From Chitinophaga pinensis DSM 2588 (GTDB lineage: Bacteria > Bacteroidota > Bacteroidia > Chitinophagales > Chitinophagaceae), in the NCBI RefSeq assembly GCF_000024005.1, contig NC_013132.1, positions 4,396,001-4,460,000 on the forward strand: 64,000 nucleotides of DNA. The letters run 5' to 3'. Every line of letters starts with the position of its first letter. Within the stretch, counting starts at the first letter, position 1. Below, in pieces: positions 43,956 to 52,144 of this stretch. The notes beneath the pieces are model-generated. The model was given only the letters and a program-made list of their open reading frames with translations. It made no database searches and was not told the DNA's origin. Position numbers and translations under genes: made by a program.

Positions 43956-46421
43956 TCAGCTGCTTTCCAGTCCGCAGTAAACCTTCGAAAAGTTCTTCTT
44001 CGCGAGATCGCTCTTATGGATCATGAAGTAGATCTCTCCCGCATCCCAGAAACAGAATCCCGGCTGACTATCACTACTTACCCGTAATAACACCATCCAG
44101 TCCTCTGGTTTGCCTTTTAAGGTATGTGCGGCCTCTTTTTCAGGCGTATCATGCTGTTTGAAAACATAACTGTTGATACTGTGTACAGCCTTGAAATCAG
44201 GCTCTAATGCCTGTTTTAAGGCATCCGTAGCATCATCCTCTTCCTCTAATGGTTCCAGTTCCGGCCAGGATGTCTCGTAATATTCCCTGGCATTGTAGAA
44301 GAACGGCAGACTGACATATTTGTCCGCAATGGCTTTATAAGGGGTATAAATGCCGTGCTGGTCATAGATGTAGTCTTCAGTAATATCCAGTTGACTGGCA
44401 GATTGCAGGGTGGACAGATCGCCGTCGTAGTAGATCACGGATGCATCTGTGTCTTCCTGGTCTTCTATGAAGAAATACAGGATGCCGGTACGGGGCAGGT
44501 AATCCTGTAAATGTGCTATATCGGTACAATTGATCTGTGCAATAAACTGCATACCCTTTTCATTGCCCTCATAATCTTTGAAGGAAGGGTAAGCTACACC
44601 CGCAGGTAAGTCTGGTAATCCGCCGAAACGGTTGTTCCCTTTACCTGCATAATTGTCTTCCTTCGTCGTTGCAAAGGCCACAGATTTACGGGCCAGTTCC
44701 GTTAGTCCCTTCTGATAGTATTGGAGTTCCTGTGCCGCAATGGCCTGTTCCAGTTTGTCAGACAGTTTGTTGTCATGTTTCGCCAGGAACAGCGCCTGAT
44801 CAATCGGAACGGTACCCTGGTCGTCCGCCCCTTTATAACTATAATCCAGCAGCGTCATTTTCTTTTCCAGTTCCAGGTCCAGGTGTTCAATGGTTTCCAG
44901 TCCGGGAGGCAGTTTCGTCAACGGATTCCCTTTGATGCTCAGCGATTTCAGCTTAGGCATTTTTGTCAGTGAATCCGGGAGGGAAGTCAGCTGGTTATTC
45001 TCTATGGTCAGGGTTTCCAGGGAATCTGACTGTCCGGGTGAAATGGACTGTAACTGGTTATTGCTCAGGTAGCAGAATTTCAGTTTCGGTAGCTGGAAGA
45101 TATAAGGATGGATGCCTTCGATTTTGCTCTCTGACACGTACAGGTGTTCCAGTTCTTTCAGGTCGCCGATCCATTGCGGCAGACTATCCACCGCGCGGAT
45201 ACCTGAGAGTGTCAGTTTACGGAGTGATTTATAATGTTTAAGCGGTTTGGGTACTTCTTTGAAGTCGGCCGCCGAAGGCTTATCCGCAGAAAAAGAAATA
45301 TGCAATGTTTCCATCTCTTTCAGCGGTGCTAATGTCTCATGTAGCAAAGCCGGATAAGGGTCTGTCAGTTGCAGATGGCGCACAATAGCAGGGGAGGCAG
45401 TTTCCAGTTCTTCTACACGCAGGAAACGGTAGTTTTCCCACTTGATATCTTCCAGTGGTAGTTGCTTTGCGATCGTTACCGGGTAGTTGCCGAAATGTCC
45501 GTTGATACCCAGCCAGCCGTCCTGTAAGGTGACTTCACCCGTGAATTGCAGGCTATAGTGAAATCCGCCTTTCCAGAGGTAGGTCAGGTAGGAGCTGTCC
45601 CGTTCATCTTCGAAAGTAAATATGCCGGTAGGAATGCCGTTTTTATAGATGCCTTTGAAGTAAAACTGCAGGTACACCCTACCATGCTCATAATCATTGA
45701 GCAGATGTCCGTGTTTTTTATCGTCGTAATCGGGCATTTCTGCCTCCAGTTTGATATACAATGCGCCATCGCCGTCGGACACCGATATATCACTGCCGGA
45801 CAGAAAACGGAGTTGATAATCATCCAGTTCCCAATAATCATGTCCATCAGCAGGAACGCTAAAAGGTGCGACGGGCGTTTTCTCTTTTTGCGCTGCAGTG
45901 TCTTCTGAAGCTGCGTATTTAGAAAGGATTTCGTCAATGCCTGCTTCCTGTTGTTTCAGTCCTTCTTCCTGATTACCGAAGTATTGCAGGCTTTGCCATA
46001 TTTCATCGAATATAGGCTCATATTCAGCGGCTTCCTCGACATCACAATCGGCGATGATGGTGTAACAATAGTTCTCGTTAATCTGTACCAGGCCGAAATA
46101 ATAAAAGAAGAAGCCGTCTGCAGACTTAGCGGTACGTACTAAAGCGGTATGTCCGGCAACAGGTAATGTCTTGTCGCTGATCACGTCAAGGGCGCCTCGT
46201 TGTTCCGGGCAACTTGCATGAAAACGGGCGGTAAGATCAGCACCGGGATATTTTTTATAAAAGCTGACTTTATTCAGACCGGCAGTAATAAAAGAAACAT
46301 AGTTGTTGTCTTTTACCTGTTCGGCTTTCATACTTTCCCACGTTACGCGCACGTGGTTATAAATCTCCGGGAAGCTGACACTAAAGGTTTTCGCAGATAC
46401 TGTTTGCATAACTCTGTTCAC
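43956..46421 (-). CDS. LRR and DUF1963 (YwqG-like) multidomain protein
   Basis: The 821-residue cytoplasmic protein has an N-terminal alpha/beta domain (about 1-150, DcrB- or PsbP-like: FSVSFPEIYNHVRVTWE ... GKTALVRT-type strands), a beta-rich middle (about 190-340), leucine-rich repeats (about 360-540: LRKLTLSGI, LEHLYVSESKIEGI, LKFCYLSNNQLQSI, LETLTIENNQLTSLPDSL, LKSLSIKGNPLTKLPPGL) and a C-terminal DUF1963 domain (about 570-821: NRFGGLPDLPAGVAYP, MQFIAQINCTDI, GILYFFIED, WMVLLRVSSD, GEIYFMIHKSDLAKKNFS). DUF1963 is frequent near toxin/immunity genes. It may recognise a protein ligand through the LRR; function is unknown. A TATATTTG box lies 26 bases upstream. Confidence 0.75.
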   Translation of the reverse strand: MNRVMQTVSAKTFSVSFPEIYNHVRVTWESMKAEQVKDNNYVSFITAGLNKVSFYKKYPGADLTARFHASCPEQRGALDVISDKTLPVAGHTALVRTAKSADGFFFYYFGLVQINENYCYTIIADCDVEEAAEYEPIFDEIWQSLQYFGNQEEGLKQQEAGIDEILSKYAASEDTAAQKEKTPVAPFSVPADGHDYWELDDYQLRFLSGSDISVSDGDGALYIKLEAEMPDYDDKKHGHLLNDYEHGRVYLQFYFKGIYKNGIPTGIFTFEDERDSSYLTYLWKGGFHYSLQFTGEVTLQDGWLGINGHFGNYPVTIAKQLPLEDIKWENYRFLRVEELETASPAIVRHLQLTDPYPALLHETLAPLKEMETLHISFSADKPSAADFKEVPKPLKHYKSLRKLTLSGIRAVDSLPQWIGDLKELEHLYVSESKIEGIHPYIFQLPKLKFCYLSNNQLQSISPGQSDSLETLTIENNQLTSLPDSLTKMPKLKSLSIKGNPLTKLPPGLETIEHLDLELEKKMTLLDYSYKGADDQGTVPIDQALFLAKHDNKLSDKLEQAIAAQELQYYQKGLTELARKSVAFATTKEDNYAGKGNNRFGGLPDLPAGVAYPSFKDYEGNEKGMQFIAQINCTDIAHLQDYLPRTGILYFFIEDQEDTDASVIYYDGDLSTLQSASQLDITEDYIYDQHGIYTPYKAIADKYVSLPFFYNAREYYETSWPELEPLEEEDDATDALKQALEPDFKAVHSINSYVFKQHDTPEKEAAHTLKGKPEDWMVLLRVSSDSQPGFCFWDAGEIYFMIHKSDLAKKNFSKVYCGLESS

Positions 46422-46446
46422 ACGGGTTTTGTTAACAAATGGATAG

Positions 46447-46454
46447 CAAATATA
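46447..46454 (-). promoter_or_regulatory. -7 box for the LRR-DUF1963 gene
   Basis: On the minus strand TATATTTG matches TAnnTTTG, 26 bases before the start codon. Confidence 0.5.
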
Positions 46455-46484
46455 ACAGAATCTGCGAAACTGAACTGCTTTGTT

Positions 46485-46775
46485 TCAACTACCGGCGAGG
46501 GGCGTACCAAAGATGCCAACTGCCAGTTCTGCCCATACCAGCGCCACTACAATAAACAGTACTACACATAGCAGAAGACGGTGACTGGTAGCCCTTACTT
46601 TTCTTAGTATCAGTTCCAGCAAAAGGCCCGTTCCGAACAGGAGGAAACCGGCCACCAGGAAATCAGAAAAAGACCATTTTACTTCGGCTGTGAACTGCAT
46701 GGCTACCAGGGGGACCAGCAGTAGCAGGGCGGCGGTAAAGATAATGCCGGCCAGCCGCTTGTTTTGTGTCATCAT
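46485..46775 (-). CDS. Small three-helix membrane protein of unknown function
   Basis: The product is 96 residues from the ATG at 46775 (MMTQNKRLAGI); the frame stays open to an ATG at 46793. Three hydrophobic segments are visible: IIFTAALLLLVPLVAMQFT, DFLVAGFLLFGTGLLLEL and LLLCVVLFIVVALVWAEL. The pattern VKWSFSDFLVAG between the first two is typical of small inner-membrane proteins of Bacteroidota with no assigned function. It lies just upstream of the LRR-DUF1963 gene, 63 bases away and on the same strand. Confidence 0.75.
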   Translation of the reverse strand: MMTQNKRLAGIIFTAALLLLVPLVAMQFTAEVKWSFSDFLVAGFLLFGTGLLLELILRKVRATSHRLLLCVVLFIVVALVWAELAVGIFGTPLAGS

Positions 46776-46793
46776 AGCGTATCGTTTGAGCAT

Positions 46794-47171
46794 ATAAGTG
46801 TATAGGTATCCTGTACGGAGCTGTTTTCATGCTCCGGTAACGGTGTAAAACAATGCGTTGTCTTATTCCAGGCTATTGGTAGTTTGGCAGCTGTTTTTAC
46901 AGCTATGCTTTCCTGCGGTAAAGTACTTTGTACTTCAAAGTAATGACATGTTCCTGAAACTAAAAAATATATTTTCGCAGCAGGGCAGGGGAGTGATGGC
47001 GGATCGGCATCGTAGATGTCGCAAAGGCGCATCTGGCGGCGCACCCTTATGAGCTAATCATCAGCAGAAACTCTAATAGCGGTCCCTGGGTGCGTAGTTA
47101 TATGGATGCACATGAAGGCACGGACTGCAGGTATTGCCAAGGTGTAGTTCCTGCCGTCTGTTGTTTGTTAT
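46794..47171. other. Intergenic stretch with possible decayed coding remnant
   Basis: About 378 bases. TACTTTG (46925-46931) and CAAAGTA (46937-46943) form a 7-bp inverted repeat near 46930. From about 47003 the plus strand reads I-G-I-V-D-V-A-K-A-H-L-A-A-H-P-Y-E-L-I-I-S with no start codon, which looks like a fragment of a lost gene. Nothing else is supported. Confidence 0.25.
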
Positions 47172-47843
47172 TTATGGTTTCTTCGCCCTGACCATTTCCC
47201 GCTTCCGTTTAGGTCCGGATACCTTTTTCTCCACGCCAAATCCCGCTGCCTTTAAAGCCCTTTTTACGTCGCCTTTACTACAATACGTGACGAGTATCCC
47301 GCCCGGTTTTAATTGTTCAAACAGCTTTGTAAATATCGTTTCCGTCCATAACTCCGGTTGTGCGCCGGGGGCAAAGGCATCATAGTAGATCAGATCAAAA
47401 GGCTGTCGGAACACCGCCTCCTGTATAGGTGCATGTGTTTTATGTAAGGTAAAGCAGGGATGTAATAGTACATCCTGGTCCCATGTACTTTCATGCAATG
47501 ATTGCAGAAAAGGTTGCAGTGTGGGTTCTCCCAATTGTTCCGGGTAATTCAGGGAGCTGGCTTCTTTTATCGTGAGCGGATATTGTTCTATTGTCTGATA
47601 GTAAACGCTGCGTTGTAAGGTGATTGCTTCGCGTAAGGTCAGTAAGGCATTAAGACCAGTTCCAAATCCCATTTCCAGTATAGCTATCGGATGGAGATCA
47701 GCCGGCAGATGATGCAGGCCGTTATTGATATACACATGCACACTTTCCTGTATCGCCCCGAGAATGCTGTGGAAGGTAACATGCATGTCCGGGACGGCAA
47801 TGGTATGTGAACCATCAGCAGTGATTTGTAGCAACCTTTCCAT
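47172..47843 (-). CDS. mnmD: tRNA 5-methylaminomethyl-2-thiouridine methyltransferase MnmD-like
   Basis: A 223-residue SAM-dependent methyltransferase. HPIAILEMGFGTGLNALLTL is the SAM-binding motif I, and FDLIYYDAFAPGAQPELWTETIFTKLF is the catalytic region unique to MnmD/MnmC2 (D-A-F-A-P-x-x-x-P-E-x-W). KPGGILVTYCSKGDVKRALKAAGFGVEKKVSGPKRKREMVRA completes the family pattern. It converts the aminomethyl (or carboxymethyl-derived) uridine at tRNA position 34 to the methylaminomethyl form. It stands alone, without the FAD-containing MnmC1 domain found in the fused enterobacterial enzyme, which is the usual state outside Proteobacteria. Confidence 0.93.
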   Translation of the reverse strand: MERLLQITADGSHTIAVPDMHVTFHSILGAIQESVHVYINNGLHHLPADLHPIAILEMGFGTGLNALLTLREAITLQRSVYYQTIEQYPLTIKEASSLNYPEQLGEPTLQPFLQSLHESTWDQDVLLHPCFTLHKTHAPIQEAVFRQPFDLIYYDAFAPGAQPELWTETIFTKLFEQLKPGGILVTYCSKGDVKRALKAAGFGVEKKVSGPKRKREMVRAKKP

Positions 47844-48208
47844 ATGGCAAAGTTCGTAAATTATAGCTATACCTGCGTGATGATGATGATGCGATAAACT
47901 AGGTCATGCCGTTTAAATACGGATATGGAAGTGATGCTGTTTCTTACTTTACTGGCCCAACATTTGCAAAACTTTACATATCCTGTAAGTTTCACAGACC
48001 TGAAGAGTGATTATACGATAGAGCGGAGATGTGAAAATCTATATTTACAGGCTTGCTTTAAGCATTGATATGTGAGGAAATAGGTGTATTTTTTGAAAGA
48101 AATGATGTGTTGTGGTATGAAGTGAGAATTCCCAAAACAGGGATAAGATAATGTAATAAAAAATGCCGGTAAGCGCCGGTGCAACATAAACCCATAAACA
48201 TTTTATTT
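47844..48208. other. Intergenic region without a recognised gene
   Basis: About 365 AT-rich bases between mnmD and the coiled-coil gene. Short direct repeats of GCCGGT occur at 48165-48180. No terminator, promoter consensus or RNA gene was found. Confidence 0.3.
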
Positions 48209-48583
48209 ATGTCAACATACCAGGATAAAGCAGGAGATCTTCGGACATCTTTATCAAATCTGATCGAACATAGCGAAAATCTCCCTGGATTAAAGAAGTT
48301 GTCTCAGCAAGCGACGGAGGATTATCAGGTGCAACTTCTGCATGCACAAAAAAACAATTCTGTCAACACAGCGGTGTTCAATGAGTTACATCGCCTGAAT
48401 GAAAAAGCAGAAAGCGCCAGGTCAAGTATAAGACATGCGGAAGAAAAAATTGAAGAGGCCAAGAAGAAGCTGCAGGAGATACTGGCCCCGCTGCCGGACG
48501 TTTCGGTGGCTGTGGAACTGGCAGATCAGTACACGGTTTGGCTACATGCTGATAATCACGAAATCGGTTATAAGAAGAATTGA
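48209..48583 (+). CDS. Small coiled-coil protein of unknown function
   Basis: A 124-residue protein from the ATG at 48209 (MSTYQDKAGDLRTSL). The middle (about 60-100: NELHRLNEKAESARSSIRHAEEKIEEAKKKLQEI) has the heptad pattern and charge of a coiled coil. No signal peptide and no family are recognised. An adjacent perfect 9-bp hairpin terminator closes it off from the next gene, so it seems monocistronic. Confidence 0.65.
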   Translation: MSTYQDKAGDLRTSLSNLIEHSENLPGLKKLSQQATEDYQVQLLHAQKNNSVNTAVFNELHRLNEKAESARSSIRHAEEKIEEAKKKLQEILAPLPDVSVAVELADQYTVWLHADNHEIGYKKN

Positions 48584-48588
48584 TAATC

Positions 48589-48614
48589 AGTCCGGTAAAC
48601 TACCGGACTTTTTT
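48589..48614 (+). terminator. Intrinsic terminator after the coiled-coil gene
   Basis: AGTCCGGTA and TACCGGACT form a perfect 9-bp stem with a 3-base loop, followed by TTTTT. Confidence 0.85.
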
Positions 48615-48759
48615 ATTGCTGATCACCCTGACTACTTTTGTGTCCATCGTTCTGGACAAAGACCGGGTAAATGATATAAGCCCCCTTCCGGTATTAATAA
48701 TTGTAAAAAATTATAATATAATATCTTTATTTTTACGGTGGACAATCCCTACACCTCCC

Positions 48760-49737
48760 ATGAATACCAACTTTAACGGTTCCGGTACATCTCAGCCGGA
48801 CGTAAATGACCCTAAGTATCTGCCTGTTATCAAGTCTTTTGTGGAATTGCTCGACGAGATCATCGCTCAGAAAAATGCCATTAACACGCATGCGATATCC
48901 CTGTCGACCTTGAAGAAATGGTCGGAAAAACGTATTGATCTTAATATGATCAACCAGACGGAAGGTCCGCTGGATGAACTGCGTAACTCGATAGCCCTCG
49001 CTTTACAGGAACTGGCGTTGACCGTCTTTAATAAACACAACGGTAAGAACGATCACGTGATCTATGCCCAGCTGGCCAGGCAAATAGAGGGACTTACCCC
49101 TGAAACCCTGCAATTGCTGGAAAACAACCAGGGGATGCTGGATGATGTCAAAGCCAGTAAACCGCCCCTGCCTATTGCTGCATACGTGATTATTGCGGTT
49201 GTATTGGTAGGTATCTACCTGGCGGCTACAAAAAGTAACAGACAGGAGGAAAAAGCACCTAACCCGGAGTTGTCCGACATGCCGAAGTCATTTACCACTG
49301 TGGATGGCGCTTCTGTCAATACAACCGGAATGGCTGCTGAGACGGAAAAGACGGATATAGCAAACACGGTTGAGCGTACACCGATGGTGAAGGTCATCAA
49401 CAATATGGATAAACTCGCCAAGATAGTAATAGTCGGTGTTGAAGGACATCCGGTATATTCCGTTTTTATAGAGCCGAAGTCGCAGAAGGTAGTCCGTGAT
49501 ATGAAGTTTGGCGCTTATACTTTCCGGGTAGCGACAGGGAGCAGGGAAGCGCTGCTTAGCTTCTCCGGCAAAACGCGCTGGCAGGGCACTTCATTTGAAG
49601 ATCAACCTGCAGACACGGTAGTGGCCCTGGAAACAAAAAAGGAGTTCAGCCGCACTACAATATGGCTGGAAGAGCATCCGACGAAAGGTGTGGTGTATAA
49701 TATACTGGAAGAAATGTCGCCGAAGCCTAAACAATAA
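48760..49737 (+). CDS. Single-pass membrane protein of unknown function
   Basis: The 325-residue product starts at the ATG at 48760; the frame is open 60 codons upstream but that part runs through the terminator and reads as non-coding. Residues 1-133 are helical and charged (VIKSFVELLDEIIAQKNAINTH ... LDELRNSIALALQELAL), one transmembrane helix spans about 138-156 (PIAAYVIIAVVLVGIYLAA), and residues 160-325 form a beta-rich exported or periplasmic domain (VIVGVEGHPVYSVFIEPKSQKVV ... GAYTFRVATGSREALLSFSG), similar in outline to carboxypeptidase-regulatory or PEGA-like domains. No family was recognised. Confidence 0.7.
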   Translation: MNTNFNGSGTSQPDVNDPKYLPVIKSFVELLDEIIAQKNAINTHAISLSTLKKWSEKRIDLNMINQTEGPLDELRNSIALALQELALTVFNKHNGKNDHVIYAQLARQIEGLTPETLQLLENNQGMLDDVKASKPPLPIAAYVIIAVVLVGIYLAATKSNRQEEKAPNPELSDMPKSFTTVDGASVNTTGMAAETEKTDIANTVERTPMVKVINNMDKLAKIVIVGVEGHPVYSVFIEPKSQKVVRDMKFGAYTFRVATGSREALLSFSGKTRWQGTSFEDQPADTVVALETKKEFSRTTIWLEEHPTKGVVYNILEEMSPKPKQ

Positions 49738-49802
49738 CTGGTTTTAAGGGGTTGTAATGTTTTGCTGAAGGGCCGGAAGACTCGATTTATCCATACGGGC
49801 AT

Positions 49803-49910
49803 ATGATCACAAAGGATTACACCGGAGACGAATTCAATGCATTGTTCTGGACGCTGACCGCGGAAGAGACAGTAAAAAAGGAGCCCTGGTGGAAGTTCTG
49901 GGGGAATTAG
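49803..49910 (+). CDS. Possible 35-residue micro-ORF or gene remnant
   Basis: An ATG frame of 35 codons (MITKDYTGDEFNALFWTLTA ... EPWWKFWGN) with four tryptophans, found in the gap before the aspartyl protease gene. Composition is protein-like, but there is no visible ribosome-binding site. It could be a real small protein or the tail of a lost gene. The rest of the 287-base gap holds only repeated GCCGG clusters and the hairpin at 49999. Confidence 0.25.
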   Translation: MITKDYTGDEFNALFWTLTAEETVKKEPWWKFWGN

Positions 49911-49998
49911 GTTGTGCCGGCGCCGGACATACAGTTGTCCAATGCCGGACGCCTATACATATCATGCTATTTTAACTCATTGATTCCTAATCATCGTT

Positions 49999-50035
49999 AT
50001 AGTTGGCATATCTCTTGACACCGTATGCCAACTAT
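49999..50035 (+). promoter_or_regulatory. Perfect 12-bp inverted repeat over the start of the aspartyl protease gene
   Basis: ATAGTTGGCATA (49999-50010) and TATGCCAACTAT (50024-50035) are perfect complements with a 13-base spacer. The right arm contains both possible ATGs (50025 and, at its edge, 50034). It may sequester the start in mRNA or serve as an operator. Confidence 0.6.
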
Positions 50036-51221
50036 GAGCCATATTCATCTTTTTTGTTCCATAACAGTTTTTTGCCTGTTCAGTCTCACGACAAAGGCAC
50101 AACGGTTACCCATTGTTAAAGCAGGCAATGCCAATGCCGTTATCACGGATGGTGCATATGTCCGTTTAAACTGGCAGCTTGACCCTACGGCCAGACCAGA
50201 CATTTATTATGTCAATGTTCCATCTAAACCAAGCCAGATCACACTTAAAACCGACCAGGATAGTATCCGTTTTCAAACTAAACCCGGAAAGGCATATGAC
50301 TTTATTGCCTTGTTGAATGGAAAAGACAGTTGCTTTATAAGAATCGCATCCATACAGGATACCCTTACGCAGTTACGCGGTAGGAGTGTGCATCCCACAT
50401 CCGATACACTACCGTTTGTATTACATGGCTCGCGGATCTATCTGAAAGGTATTCTGAACAATAATAAAACCGTCAATGTACAGTTTGACCTGGGCGCAGG
50501 TACCACCTGCGTCAACCGGCAGGTAGCTGAAAAATTAGGGTTGCAGTTTGATGGTAAAACAGTCGTCACTAATACACAAGGTACCAATGAGACGGGCACC
50601 AGCTCGGGCAATACGCTTACGATCGGTAATATCAGCTGGGAAGCAGTACGCCTGACACAGGTCGGAAATATGCAGGAAGGTGAAGACCTGATCATTGGTA
50701 ATTCCCTCTTTCGGGATAAGATCATCGAGATTGATTATGATAATCTTCGGATGATCATTCATCAAAAACTACCTGCTTACAGCCGTGCATTTAAGCGGCA
50801 GGCGGTTTGGTTTGAACAGAACAGACCGAAGTTTCAGGCCGTCGTTGTGGTGGGAGGGAAGTCTTATCCTTTCTGGTTTCTCTTTGACACCGGCAGGGAT
50901 GCGACCATGGCGCTGGGCAGTGATTTTACGCGTCATGAACAACTCTGGCAAAAGCTGGATAGTTTAACCATGGTCAATGGACGGAAGATCGTGCGGTTGA
51001 ATGCGGAGATTGCGGGCGTCGTCTTTCCGGATATCGTGACCAATGCGCATCCTCCTGACAAGCCGGGTAGCAGAACGACCTTATTCGGAAACCAGGTGTT
51101 GAATCATTTTAACCTGATCCTGGATAACCGGGAGGGGATGCTTTACCTGAAACCGAACAGTCGTAGTAAAGAACCTTATTCTAATTATAAAGATTTTCTG
51201 GAGAGCATAAGAGGCAAGTAA
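50025..51221 (+). CDS. Exported retropepsin-like aspartyl protease with two protease-like domains
   Basis: A 398-residue protein (ATG at 50025, or 395 from 50034) with a signal peptide (to about residue 25, ending TTKAQ). It contains two aspartyl-protease-like lobes: FDLGAGTTCVNRQVAEKLGL (D-x-G-A motif, about residue 153) and FLFDTGRDATMALGSDF (D-T-G motif, about 289), each followed by a flap region and a hydrophobic strand, like a single-chain version of a retropepsin dimer. It would cleave proteins or peptides in the periplasm or outside the cell. The first motif has Leu in place of the usual Thr/Ser after Asp, so that lobe may be less active. Confidence 0.8.
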   Translation: MPTMSHIHLFCSITVFCLFSLTTKAQRLPIVKAGNANAVITDGAYVRLNWQLDPTARPDIYYVNVPSKPSQITLKTDQDSIRFQTKPGKAYDFIALLNGKDSCFIRIASIQDTLTQLRGRSVHPTSDTLPFVLHGSRIYLKGILNNNKTVNVQFDLGAGTTCVNRQVAEKLGLQFDGKTVVTNTQGTNETGTSSGNTLTIGNISWEAVRLTQVGNMQEGEDLIIGNSLFRDKIIEIDYDNLRMIIHQKLPAYSRAFKRQAVWFEQNRPKFQAVVVVGGKSYPFWFLFDTGRDATMALGSDFTRHEQLWQKLDSLTMVNGRKIVRLNAEIAGVVFPDIVTNAHPPDKPGSRTTLFGNQVLNHFNLILDNREGMLYLKPNSRSKEPYSNYKDFLESIRGK

Positions 51222-51227
51222 AAAGTA

Positions 51228-51258
51228 ATGCCGGAGCAACCTGTCTCCGGCATCTTTT
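51228..51258. terminator. Terminator between the aspartyl protease and primase-like genes
   Basis: ATGCCGGAG and CTCCGGCAT form a perfect 9-bp stem with an 8-base loop, followed by CTTTTAT. Confidence 0.75.
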
Positions 51259-51260
51259 AT

Positions 51261-51944
51261 CTAAAGCAGGCGTGGCACAAAACCACCCTGCGAACATCCG
51301 GGGATGGGTATCATCTGATCGCCGGTCTGGTCTACATGTGGCAGTTCTGCGATACTTTGGTACCAGCGTTTACGGAAAGGCTCTTCAACACTCAAAGGAT
51401 CTACCAGTACGTGAAAACCACCTCTTGTTTCGACAAACTGTACTTTGGCTGATTGTCCGACGCGCTCGTAGATCAGTGTTTTCAGATTGGCGGAAAACGC
51501 TTGATCCTTGATATCAAAATCAAAATCCACATAACAGCTTCTGCTCTTATTCTTCTGGATTTCACTCATGATTTCCTGGTGCGGATTCGCATGTTTATTC
51601 TGATTTTGTATACACTTTGCCAGGGCTGTCAGTCCGCTGAACATGGCATCATATAAACTCCTCGGATTCGGTGTAATATAAATAGCCAGCGCTTCCTGTG
51701 GTATCGCCTGACCTTTCTGCGTATAAGCGCCTATCGGACATTCCAGTTGCAGTATCTTGGAATACAGGTCTTCTTTTCTGCTGGTAAAGCGTTTCAGCTG
51801 CTGTTTGTCAGATTTGATGGCATCAGAATATTTGCTTCTGGCCAGTAAAGAGACATAATAGGCTTCGCCTTCTTCCAGCTCGGGTAACCAGTCTATGAAA
51901 GAGCGCAGGATCGCCTCGTCCTGTATGACTTTGTAATAGTTCAT
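51261..51944 (-). CDS. Protein with archaeo-eukaryotic primase-like motifs, function unknown
   Basis: The 227-residue cytoplasmic protein contains CYVDFDFDI (137-145), which resembles motif I (hhhDxD) of archaeo-eukaryotic primases, VETRGGFHVLV (171-181), which resembles motif II (s-x-H), and DQMIPIPGCSQGG (209-221), which recalls the terminal R-x-P-G region of prim-pol proteins. The N-terminal 130 residues are helical and basic. It stands alone, without a helicase or replication neighbour. Family membership is an inference from motif order; a dedicated profile search is required to confirm it. Its start is preceded by a TAACTTTG box on the minus strand. Confidence 0.5.
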   Translation of the reverse strand: MNYYKVIQDEAILRSFIDWLPELEEGEAYYVSLLARSKYSDAIKSDKQQLKRFTSRKEDLYSKILQLECPIGAYTQKGQAIPQEALAIYITPNPRSLYDAMFSGLTALAKCIQNQNKHANPHQEIMSEIQKNKSRSCYVDFDFDIKDQAFSANLKTLIYERVGQSAKVQFVETRGGFHVLVDPLSVEEPFRKRWYQSIAELPHVDQTGDQMIPIPGCSQGGFVPRLL

Positions 51945-52047
51945 TTATAGGGATTTTAACATTCAACCGGACGGGTATTTAGCTGCTGCTGAGGCATAGT
52001 GACAGCGCAACGTTTTCAACCACAGGTATCACAGAAAATTAACGCGG

Positions 52048-52110
52048 CAAAGTTAACTTATTTCAGGGAGATGTTTTATGGTTTAAGCATTCTGCGTTAT
52101 ATTTAACGCA
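52048..52110. promoter_or_regulatory. Divergent promoter region between primase-like and outer-membrane genes
   Basis: TAACTTTG on the minus strand (52048-52055) matches TAnnTTTG. TGCGTTATATTTAACGCA (52093-52110) is a 7-bp-arm inverted repeat whose centre includes TATATTTA, a near -7 box for the plus-strand gene at 52145. Confidence 0.45.
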
Positions 52111-52144
52111 TATTATCTAACCAACAACGGAATACCTATTACCC

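Noticed and set aside
46772..47044. 90-codon minus-strand frame upstream of the small membrane protein
   Set aside because: Low-complexity mixture with no domain and overlaps the start of the supported membrane protein gene.
48580..48759. 60-codon N-terminal extension of the membrane protein at 48760
   Set aside because: It runs through a perfect terminator hairpin and AT-rich promoter-like sequence; the ATG at 48760 starts a sensible protein.
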